In this document: positions 8,088-15,488 of the stretch, piece by piece | Numbering within the stretch: position 1 is the stretch's first letter | Layout of the letters: every line of letters starts with the position of its first letter | Assembly: GCA_937881575.1 (NCBI GenBank) | Contig: CALGEI010000042.1 | Coordinates: forward strand, 124,001 to 188,000 | Source: an uncultured Flavobacteriales bacterium | GTDB taxonomy: Bacteria > Bacteroidota > Bacteroidia > Flavobacteriales_D > Sanyastnellaceae | Direction: 5' to 3' | Length of the DNA stretch: 64,000 nt | Position numbers and translations under genes: made by a program | The notes under the pieces: generated by a model | The model's input: only the letters and a program-made list of their open reading frames with translations | Database searches by the model: none | What the model was told of the DNA's origin: nothing

Positions 8088-10633
8088 TGAGAAAAGATTG
8101 GAACCATTTGGGGTGTTTTTTGCTTCTTTTTGGGGGGCTTTTAATGGGGGGAGCTCCTTCCAAGTTGATGTCTCAAGAAATTTCGGGCATCGAGTGGGGT
8201 GAGACGTATACGATTGCGGGGCTGACTGTTATAGGAGCTGAATACACGGACGCACAGGCGATCAAGCTCTTCAGTGCGCTGCAAATTGGGCAAGAAATCA
8301 CTTTGCCTGGAGAGGAAATTTCCAAAGCGATTCGGAATTTGTGGACGCAACAATTGTTCGGTGACATTGCCATAGAGCTCGCTGAAGTGCGAGACCGCAA
8401 TGTCTACTTGGTCATTCAGGTGCAGGAGCTGCCGCGATTAACCCGCTATGCGTTCACTGGAGTAAGCCGATCTGAACAGGAAACCCTCAAAGGCAAGGTT
8501 GAATTGCTCACGGGTCGTGTGCTCAATGACAACGTCATTGCGACAGCACGCAAAAGACTGCGGGAGCATTACCATGACAAGGGCCATTGGGACGCTGAAA
8601 TCGAGATGATTCAGTCCAATGACTCCACCTTTGAAAATGGAGCGCGATTGGACATTGCGGTGAACAAAGGGCCGAAAATAAAAGTAGGAGAAATCGTCCT
8701 TTCGGGAGCAGAGAGAATCGAAACGAAGCGACTGCTCCGCTCGATGAAAGACCTCAAGCAGCAGGAGTGGTTTCGGGTCTTCAAGTCCAGCAAGTTTGTG
8801 GAATCGAACCTGGAAGATGCACGGGCCCAAATCATTGCTTTGTACAACAAGGAAGGGTATCGCAATGCACGGATCATGAGTGATTCGATTTACCGACTTG
8901 CCAACGGAAACGTGGGGATTCGAATGGATTTGAGTGAAGGCAATCAGTTCCATTTTGGACGAATTGACTTCACGGGAAATTCTAAATACCGCTCGACTCA
9001 ATTGGACTCCATCTTGGGAATTCAAGATGGAGAAGTTTACAATTTGGAACGTTTAGAAACGCGGGTTTACATGGATCCAAAGGGCATGGATTTAAGTTCG
9101 TTGTACCAAGACGATGGCTACCTGACATTTCAGGCGGTTCCCATTGAAACGCGGATTGAGAACGACACCATCGACATTGAGGTCCGGATGATGGAGGGCA
9201 AACAATTCCGCATTGGGAAGATCATTGTTAAGGGCAATACGAAAACCAATGACCATGTCATTTATCGTGAGATTCGCACACGACCTGGAGATTTGTTCAG
9301 CCGGACTGACATCATCCGAACGCAACGAGAATTGGCCCAGCTGAATTATTTCAATCAGGAGGCCTTTGGGATCAATCCCATTCAACATCCGGAGGACGGG
9401 ACGGTGGACATTGAGTATGCAGTGGAGGAGAAACCGTCGGATCAAATTGAATTGAGTGGAGGTTGGGGAGGCAATCGTGTGGTGGGTACGTTGGGCTTGA
9501 GTTTTACCAATTTCAGCGCCCGAAACATGTTCAAGAAAGGTGCCTGGAAACCAATCCCGACGGGAGATGGACAGCGGCTTTCCATTCGAGCTCAGTCCAA
9601 TGGGCTGTATTTCCAGAGTTACAATCTGTCCTTCGTCGAGCCTTGGTTCGGAGGGAAGAAGCCCAACGCCCTGAGTTTTTCAGCATGGCGGTCCATCCAG
9701 ACCAATGGCCAACCAAAAATGATCGAAGGGGAGCCCAATTCGTTGCGGCAATCCCTTGAAATCACTGGGCTCCAAGTGGGATTGGGACAGCGTCTAAAGA
9801 AGCCTGATGACTGGTTTGCCATGAACCTTGCTTTGAGTTTCCAGCACTTTGTGCTCAATGAATATGGAGTCTTCTTCAGTTTTGCCAACGGCAAAGCGAA
9901 CAACCTTGCCCTGAATTATACCATCAGCCGAAACTCTGTCTCAGACCCTATTTTTCCGGTTTGGGGATCCAATGTGACGCTATCGATTAAAGCAACGCCG
10001 CCTTACTCCGCGTTCCGAGGTCAGGACGATGCTTATTATGAATCATTGACGGATGAGGATCGCTTTCGTTGGGTTGAATACCATAAGTGGAAGTTAAAAG
10101 CAGAATGGTATACTCCATTGACCCAGTCCGGCGGTGAAAATCCCCGATCTCTGGTCCTTCGAACCCACATGGGAATTGGTTTGATTGGACAGTACAATCG
10201 TGCGGTCGGACTGTCGCCATTTGAGCGCTTTTATCTCGGAGGTGTCTACCTCAGTGGATACGTTTTAGACGGTCGTGAAATCGTGAATTTGCGCGGTTTC
10301 GATGACTTGTCACTGACGATGCCCAATCGAGATACGGGTGCGCCCGTAATCGCGAAATATGGCGCGGAGCTCCGTTACCCACTGTCTACAAATCCGAGCG
10401 CAACCATTTATGTGATGGGCTTCTTGGATGCAGGGAAGACTTGGGCGGATGCACGGGAATTCAATCCGTTTGAAGTTTATCGTTCTGCAGGAGTAGGCAT
10501 GCGTATATTTTTGCCAATGTTTGGTCTTCTGGGCTTGGATTATGGCTGGCGCTTGGATGATGTATCTTCACAGCCCAATATGGCTCGGGGTCAATTTCAT
10601 TTTAGCATTGGCACGAACTTGGGTGAACTTTGA
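8084..10633 (+). CDS. bamA: Outer membrane protein assembly factor BamA
   Basis: BamA is the beta-barrel insertase of the outer membrane. The 849-residue precursor has a signal peptide (residues about 1-30), then five POTRA repeats to about residue 460, recognisable by segments such as YAFTGVSRSEQETLKG, EIVLSGAERIETKRLL and KIIVKGNTKTNDHVIY, and a C-terminal barrel. The barrel carries LRGF near residue 745, equivalent to the VRGF/Y of loop 6. The last strand is QFHFSIGT followed by NLGEL, so the chain does not end with the usual aromatic residue. The ATG at 8084 overlaps uppS as ATGA; the second ATG at 8087 is an alternative. Confidence 0.95.
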   Translation: MMRKDWNHLGCFLLLFGGLLMGGAPSKLMSQEISGIEWGETYTIAGLTVIGAEYTDAQAIKLFSALQIGQEITLPGEEISKAIRNLWTQQLFGDIAIELAEVRDRNVYLVIQVQELPRLTRYAFTGVSRSEQETLKGKVELLTGRVLNDNVIATARKRLREHYHDKGHWDAEIEMIQSNDSTFENGARLDIAVNKGPKIKVGEIVLSGAERIETKRLLRSMKDLKQQEWFRVFKSSKFVESNLEDARAQIIALYNKEGYRNARIMSDSIYRLANGNVGIRMDLSEGNQFHFGRIDFTGNSKYRSTQLDSILGIQDGEVYNLERLETRVYMDPKGMDLSSLYQDDGYLTFQAVPIETRIENDTIDIEVRMMEGKQFRIGKIIVKGNTKTNDHVIYREIRTRPGDLFSRTDIIRTQRELAQLNYFNQEAFGINPIQHPEDGTVDIEYAVEEKPSDQIELSGGWGGNRVVGTLGLSFTNFSARNMFKKGAWKPIPTGDGQRLSIRAQSNGLYFQSYNLSFVEPWFGGKKPNALSFSAWRSIQTNGQPKMIEGEPNSLRQSLEITGLQVGLGQRLKKPDDWFAMNLALSFQHFVLNEYGVFFSFANGKANNLALNYTISRNSVSDPIFPVWGSNVTLSIKATPPYSAFRGQDDAYYESLTDEDRFRWVEYHKWKLKAEWYTPLTQSGGENPRSLVLRTHMGIGLIGQYNRAVGLSPFERFYLGGVYLSGYVLDGREIVNLRGFDDLSLTMPNRDTGAPVIAKYGAELRYPLSTNPSATIYVMGFLDAGKTWADAREFNPFEVYRSAGVGMRIFLPMFGLLGLDYGWRLDDVSSQPNMARGQFHFSIGTNLGEL

Positions 10634-11343
10634 TGCCCACAAGGAATAAAATCATGAAAACAACTCGATTCTATATTGTGATGAGCTGTCTACTGGGAAT
10701 GACTTCAATAGGTCAGGCCCAAAAGTTCGCTTACATCGATTCGGACTATGTGTTATTGCACATGCCGGAATATGCGGATGCTCAAAAGGAGTTGAACCAA
10801 ATGGCCATTGATTGGCAGGTTGAAGTGGAGACCAAATTGGAATCGGTTGAGCGAATGGAATTGGCGTATCGCGCAGAACGGATTCTGCTGACTGCGGAAA
10901 TGCGTGCTAAACGAGAGAGCGAGATTACAACGAAGCGCCAAGAAGCAAGGGCTTTACAGCGCGAGAAATTTGGAGTTGAAGGGGAGTTGTTTCAACGTCG
11001 CCAAGAGTTAATCCAACCGGTGCAAGATTTGGTTTTCGAAGAATTAAAGGACATCGCCAGTGGGAGCGGATACATGGTCGTTTTTGATAAAAGCAATCAA
11101 AGTAACATGCTGTATTCGAATCCGAAATATGATATTAGCGATCGGCTAATCAAAGCCTTGGGGTATGTCCCGGGAGAGACCACGGAGGGAGACGATGAGG
11201 AAAAGGAGGGTGAAAAGAGCATTATGGATAAGGCCAAGGATGTCATGGACAAGGGCCGAGAGTCGGTCAATGGTGCCGTGAGAGGTGGAGTAGAGGGACT
11301 GAGACCAGGCGGCAATACGGTCAAAGGTGGAAGCAAGAACTGA
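10633..11343 (+). CDS. OmpH/Skp-family periplasmic chaperone, long form
   Basis: Skp/OmpH proteins hold unfolded outer-membrane proteins in the periplasm. This 236-residue precursor has a signal peptide ending SIGQAQ, the family opener KFAYIDSDYVL, then a long charged coiled-coil arm (about residues 50-135), and YMVVFDKSNQSNMLYSN closing the trimerisation body. Unusually, the last 50 or so residues add an acidic run (EGDDEEKEGEK), a KAKDVMDKGRESV amphipathic segment and a Gly-rich tail. The ATG at 10633 overlaps the bamA stop as TGATG; an ATG at 10654 would give a signal peptide more like that of the next gene and is a real alternative. Confidence 0.86.
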   Translation: MPTRNKIMKTTRFYIVMSCLLGMTSIGQAQKFAYIDSDYVLLHMPEYADAQKELNQMAIDWQVEVETKLESVERMELAYRAERILLTAEMRAKRESEITTKRQEARALQREKFGVEGELFQRRQELIQPVQDLVFEELKDIASGSGYMVVFDKSNQSNMLYSNPKYDISDRLIKALGYVPGETTEGDDEEKEGEKSIMDKAKDVMDKGRESVNGAVRGGVEGLRPGGNTVKGGSKN

Positions 11344-11382
11344 GAAGCATTTTTTGATTAAATCAAACACAATAGAGACGAG

Positions 11383-11880
11383 ATGACGAAGCAAATTTTT
11401 ACCACTGCGGTTCTAGTTATGGGATTGTTAAGCTCTGCATCAGCGCAGAAGTTTGGACATGTGAGTGCACAAGATATTTTGATGGAGATGCCTGAACGAA
11501 CAACAGCGCAGGGAACCATCGAAGCGCAAGCAGGAGAATATGAGGCTGAGATGATGCGCATGCAGCAGGATCTCCAGTTGAAATTTGGCGAGTACCAAGA
11601 AAAGGGTGAAACCTGGCCAGCAGCTATCCGTCAGCAAAAAGAACGAGAATTGCAAGCATTGGATCAAGGACTGCAGGAATTTGGGGCTACGGTTCAAAAT
11701 GAGCTTGCGACATTGGAGCAGCAGCTCCTGATGCCTATGATTGAGCGCGTGCAGGAAGCAATCAATGACGTTGGATCGGAGAATGGGTTCACCTACATTT
11801 TTGATTCGAGCACTGGCGCAACGGTTTACAATGGGGGTGAAGATGTGTCAGCGTTGGTCAAGGCCAAGCTAGGCATGTGA
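11383..11880 (+). CDS. OmpH/Skp-family periplasmic chaperone, short form
   Basis: A 165-residue precursor of standard OmpH size. The signal peptide ends SASAQ near residue 22, followed by KFGHVSAQDILMEMPE, a helical arm rich in Glu and Gln (residues about 45-115), and the closing body with GFTYIFDSSTGATVYNGGEDVS. It follows the long OmpH copy by 39 bases and precedes murI by 11. Paired ompH genes after bamA are usual in Bacteroidota, so the two are probably ancient paralogues rather than a recent duplication; their sequences differ widely outside the body motifs. Confidence 0.9.
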   Translation: MTKQIFTTAVLVMGLLSSASAQKFGHVSAQDILMEMPERTTAQGTIEAQAGEYEAEMMRMQQDLQLKFGEYQEKGETWPAAIRQQKERELQALDQGLQEFGATVQNELATLEQQLLMPMIERVQEAINDVGSENGFTYIFDSSTGATVYNGGEDVSALVKAKLGM

Positions 11881-11891
11881 ACAAGAGGTGA

Positions 11892-12701
11892 ATGCGGCCC
11901 ATCGGCATTTTTGACTCCGGTATCGGAGGATTGACCGTGGCTCGGGCGATTGCGGACAGGTTGCCGCATGTGCCCATTGTTTATTTCGGTGACACGGAGC
12001 ATTTGCCTTACGGTGAAAAAAGTCCGGAGTTGATTCGACAATACGCATCCGGCATTGCAACGCATTTGAAAGAGAGGGGATGCCAAGCGATTGTGGTGGC
12101 ATGCAACTCGGCGTCGAGCAATGCCTTGGACTCAATTCAGAGTGCGGTAGGACCTGGGGTGCCCGTAATTGATGTTTTGCAACCCGTTGTCAATGCGGTT
12201 TCCCTCCGGTTTTCGAGGACGAATGTAGGGGTCATTGGTACAAGGGCGACCATAGAATCGGGCGGTTATCAGCGCATGCTTGAAGAGAGGGGTTGCCAGG
12301 TTACTGCCTTGGCTACGCCGCTGTTGGCCGCTGCGATTGAAGAAGGTTTTCATGAAGGCCTCGTTTCTGAGGCTTTGTTGCAGGCCTATCTCGGACAAGG
12401 GACTTTTGACGATGTGAGTGCGCTCATCTTGGGTTGTACGCATTACCCCTTGATCGCAGAACAGATTGCAGCCTTTCTTCCCAACTCCGTCGAAATCATC
12501 AACAGTGCTGAATTGGTCGCGGAGGCTTTGGCGAATGCGACGGGGCTTTATTCCAAACATGAGGACCTGGAAATCCAGAGGGGAACGCCTGTACTTCGTC
12601 AATTTCTCGTCTCTGACTTAACCGTTTCTTTTGCCCAAAGCGCACAACGTTTCTTTGGGGAAGAAGTGCAGTTGGAGGAAAGTGACTTGTGGAGTCAGTG
12701 A
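11892..12701 (+). CDS. murI: Glutamate racemase
   Basis: MurI converts L- to D-glutamate for peptidoglycan by a cofactor-independent two-base mechanism. The 269-residue protein has the expected length and both catalytic cysteine motifs: VVACNSASSNA near residue 73 and LGCTHYPL near 183. The N-terminus IGIFDSGIGGLTVARA supplies the catalytic Asp. It is the last gene of the envelope operon, tying outer-membrane assembly to wall precursor supply. It ends 12 bases from the convergent carbonic-anhydrase-like gene, with no visible terminator between them. Confidence 0.94.
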   Translation: MRPIGIFDSGIGGLTVARAIADRLPHVPIVYFGDTEHLPYGEKSPELIRQYASGIATHLKERGCQAIVVACNSASSNALDSIQSAVGPGVPVIDVLQPVVNAVSLRFSRTNVGVIGTRATIESGGYQRMLEERGCQVTALATPLLAAAIEEGFHEGLVSEALLQAYLGQGTFDDVSALILGCTHYPLIAEQIAAFLPNSVEIINSAELVAEALANATGLYSKHEDLEIQRGTPVLRQFLVSDLTVSFAQSAQRFFGEEVQLEESDLWSQ

Positions 12702-12713
12702 CGCGAATTGGAT

Positions 12714-13229
12714 TCATCGAAACCAATCGGCATAAGTCACGTAGCGATCGGCGGTCGCTTTCAATGATGAAGCCAATTCCGGTTTAACGGGGCCTCTGTT
12801 TTTCGCGGGGACACCTGCCCACAGCGTACCGGGAAGCACAATTGTATCGGTCAAAATGACTGCGCCAGCGGCGATCACAGCTCCATTGCCGATCACGGCT
12901 CCATCCATGACAACGGCTCCCATCCCCACAAGAACATCTTCACCGATCGTAGCACCGTGTACAATTGCTCGATGACCGATCGAGGCTCCATGTCCGATGG
13001 TTGTTTCACTCTTTTCATATGTGCCATGGATGATCGCTCCATCTTGGATGTTGACCCGATTGCCGATGGTGATGGGGGCGACGTCAGCTCGCACGACGGC
13101 CTGGAACCAAACGGAACAATCTTTGCCCATCACGACTTGACCCACGAGGGTGGCGTTTGGGGCAATCCAACAGGAAGAATCGAACGCTGGGGAATGACCA
13201 GCACAGTCTAGAATCAATGGGTTTGACAT
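12714..13229 (-). CDS. Gamma-carbonic-anhydrase-like hexapeptide protein
   Basis: A 171-residue left-handed beta-helix protein of the YrdA/PaaY/gamma-CA group. Hexapeptide repeats run from about residue 24 to 130 (VGQVVMGKDCSVWFQAVVRAD, named by its end; IGHGASIGHRAIVHG; IGEDVLVGMGAVVMDG). The metal ligands of the family are present: one His in IIHG and the pair in GHRAIVHG. RADVAPI and NIQDGAIIHG match the trimer-interface motifs. Most such proteins lack proven carbonic anhydrase activity, so only the fold and metal site are claimed. It is 10 bases downstream of yifB and probably in the same transcript. Confidence 0.88.
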   Translation of the reverse strand: MSNPLILDCAGHSPAFDSSCWIAPNATLVGQVVMGKDCSVWFQAVVRADVAPITIGNRVNIQDGAIIHGTYEKSETTIGHGASIGHRAIVHGATIGEDVLVGMGAVVMDGAVIGNGAVIAAGAVILTDTIVLPGTLWAGVPAKNRGPVKPELASSLKATADRYVTYADWFR

Positions 13230-13239
13230 CGCGTTGGAG

Positions 13240-14823
13240 TTATTCAGAATCTAGGTGTTGAGGCCAGTTGGGATTGAATGCCCGATCGAGCCATGTCGTC
13301 TGGTCAAAGATGCGGAATCGAGAGGCAATCACCAGATGATGTTCCGATATTTTAAGTGAGTCGATGCGCTTTTCATTGCGCCAAGCATCCAGAAGACAAG
13401 CTGTTTCAGCCACCTTCCGAATCGATTCTAGACCACGACGGGAGAGTCCGTGACGATGAGCCCAAAGCCTCAGTTGATCTTGAACATCTTTGGACCATCC
13501 GATATCGTGAGACGCACTATGGGTCAATTCTTGGCGGGCATTGCGCACCCATTGCACAGCTAAAATGGCTTGCTGACCCTTGTAAACGGGTTCATGAACA
13601 GCGTCCGCAATGCTGTCTTCACATTGGGTTTCAATGTGAATTGCAAAACGATCCATGAGGGGGCCCGACAGTCGATGAAGGTATTTTCGGACAGCGCCTT
13701 GGGTGCAATGGCAGCGCTGATTGCGTCGGGTTAGATGCCCACATGGACATGGGTTGGCTGTTGCAACAGCAAGGGTTTGCGCAGGAAAACGAAAACTTCC
13801 TTGTGCGCGGTTCAGCTCAATGGAGTTTTCTTCGAGGGGTCCTCTCAATGCTTCTAAGGTGTTCCGGGCAAATTCAGGAAATTCATCCAAACAAAAAACC
13901 CCTCGATGCGACAAGGCCAATTCGCCGGGAATGGCTCCCCAAGCATTCCAAGATCCGGTTAAAGCAGCCGGTGTCGACTGCACATGGGGTTGGCGAAAAG
14001 GAACACGGTCATGGAGATGGAACTCTTCCTTGCGCAAGGCATGCACATGTTGCAGGTATTTGCGCTCATCATTGGAGAGACTCGGCGTTAATTCCACTAA
14101 ACTGCGAGCCATGAGGGTTTTTCCAGAGCCCGGAGGACCCATGATGAATGTGTGATGCTCTCCTGCAGCGGCAATGACCAGGGCTTCTTGGTTTTGTGGT
14201 GAACCTGTAATCGAATCGAACAAAGGTGTGGGCCATTGGTCTTCGGGTTGGACAAGTTCAGCTTTATTTTGCAGTCGGGGCAAAGCAATGCCATGCTGCA
14301 AAAAGTTCAGGGCTTCTTTGAGATGAATCGCTTGAAACGTGGGCAGGTCGGAGGAGACCAATCGATGCGCAGCATGCTCTCCACCGGGAGGAATCAGGCA
14401 CCGATCTATGGTGGATCCTACACCAGCGGTATTCGGGTTCAACGTGAAATTGGCGCGTGTCAGGAGCGTTTCACTTACGCGCAGACTTCCATCTAGAGCC
14501 AATTCTCCCATTGAAAACAAGTTCGATAGCTTGCGCGGGTCAATGTTGCCCGAAATAGCCAATAGACATAAAGCGATGGGTACATCCAGCTCGTTGGATT
14601 CAGGCTTGATATGAGCGGGTCCAATGTGCAGGGTAAAGGCTCCGCTTGGACGCGGAAGTCCGCCTACTTCGAATGCGGCATGGATGCGTGCTAGAATGTG
14701 TCTAGCATGGCTCCAATGCATGCCTGAAACATGAAACCGAGCTCCTCGTGTACGATGCAATTGAACGGACACAAGCTGCCCAATGGCGCCGCGGAAGCCG
14801 GCACCACAAGTCGAAATCAACAT
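13240..14823 (-). CDS. comM: YifB/ComM-family AAA+ ATPase (Mg-chelatase-like)
   Basis: A 527-residue protein with three parts in order: an N-terminal Lon-protease-like domain (about 1-165), an AAA+ ATPase module (about 190-400) with Walker A GPPGSGKTLMARS and Walker B GVFCLDEFPEF, and a C-terminal Mg-chelatase-like domain ending near residue 510. In Haemophilus and Vibrio, ComM is a hexameric branch-migration helicase that widens integrated single-stranded DNA during natural transformation. NPCPCGH and CHC near 340-360 form the Cys cluster common in this family. Whether this organism is transformable cannot be judged here. The start is the ATG at 14823, 11 bases after gmhA. Confidence 0.9.
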   Translation of the reverse strand: MLISTCGAGFRGAIGQLVSVQLHRTRGARFHVSGMHWSHARHILARIHAAFEVGGLPRPSGAFTLHIGPAHIKPESNELDVPIALCLLAISGNIDPRKLSNLFSMGELALDGSLRVSETLLTRANFTLNPNTAGVGSTIDRCLIPPGGEHAAHRLVSSDLPTFQAIHLKEALNFLQHGIALPRLQNKAELVQPEDQWPTPLFDSITGSPQNQEALVIAAAGEHHTFIMGPPGSGKTLMARSLVELTPSLSNDERKYLQHVHALRKEEFHLHDRVPFRQPHVQSTPAALTGSWNAWGAIPGELALSHRGVFCLDEFPEFARNTLEALRGPLEENSIELNRAQGSFRFPAQTLAVATANPCPCGHLTRRNQRCHCTQGAVRKYLHRLSGPLMDRFAIHIETQCEDSIADAVHEPVYKGQQAILAVQWVRNARQELTHSASHDIGWSKDVQDQLRLWAHRHGLSRRGLESIRKVAETACLLDAWRNEKRIDSLKISEHHLVIASRFRIFDQTTWLDRAFNPNWPQHLDSE

Positions 14824-14834
14824 GGATAAGAGGG

Positions 14835-15410
14835 TTATTGAGCGCGCTCGATTTGGTCAATCCAAGCGTGGATCACTTTGATGTGCATCTCTTGCACCCG
14901 GTCGGCATATCCTTCCCATGGAATGGACACTTGTACATCACAAAGAGCGGTCAATTCACCGCCACCGCGTCCTGTAAGTCCGATGACTGTCATACCCAAT
15001 GCGCGTGCTGCGCGCGCAGCATTCAACACATTGGGGGAGTTGCCACTGGTTGAAATTGCTACCAACGCATCGCCTTGCTTGCCGAGCGCTTGAATAAAAC
15101 GGGAGAAAATCTGATCAAAGCCATAGTCATTTCCCACGCATGTGATGTGGGAGGGATCACTGCAAGAAATGGCCGCAAGGCCGGGCCGATCTTCCCGGTA
15201 ACGTCCGCTCAACTCTTCCGCGAAATGCATTGCGTCGCTCATGGATCCGCCATTTCCACAGGAAATGATTTTTCCTCCGTTGGCGAGGGTTTCAATAAGT
15301 CGCTGTCCGGATTGAGCAATGGATTGAATCAAGGATTCATCGTGACGAACACGCTCAAGAACTTGTGCGGCTTCTTCAAAATGCTGTTGAATGCGTTGGT
15401 TGGAATTCAT
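14835..15410 (-). CDS. gmhA: Phosphoheptose (sedoheptulose 7-phosphate) isomerase
   Basis: GmhA turns sedoheptulose 7-phosphate into D-glycero-D-manno-heptose 7-phosphate, the entry to ADP-heptose for LPS core and S-layer glycans. The 191-residue SIS-domain protein matches the family length and motifs: ISCGNGGSMSDAMHFAEELSG (named by its ends), CVGNDYGFDQIFSR, and ISTSGNSPNV. The start at 15410 is chosen because it gives the normal N-terminus and because a CATCTTCG element sits exactly 12 bases before it. No other heptose gene is nearby. Confidence 0.9.
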   Translation of the reverse strand: MNSNQRIQQHFEEAAQVLERVRHDESLIQSIAQSGQRLIETLANGGKIISCGNGGSMSDAMHFAEELSGRYREDRPGLAAISCSDPSHITCVGNDYGFDQIFSRFIQALGKQGDALVAISTSGNSPNVLNAARAARALGMTVIGLTGRGGGELTALCDVQVSIPWEGYADRVQEMHIKVIHAWIDQIERAQ

Positions 15411-15414
15411 GGTT

Positions 15415-15422
15415 CGAAGATG
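15415..15422 (-). promoter_or_regulatory. Leaderless-type -10 element of gmhA
   Basis: Minus strand CATCTTCG, then AACC, then ATG. It differs from TAnnTTTG in the first base and in the TTCG variant, but keeps the exact 12-base placement before the start codon. Confidence 0.45.
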
Positions 15423-15488
15423 CAGCAATTGGAAAGGATTGACCGGATCAACTTGTATTTGAAGCGTGTGACTTGCTTGGTGTAAGCT

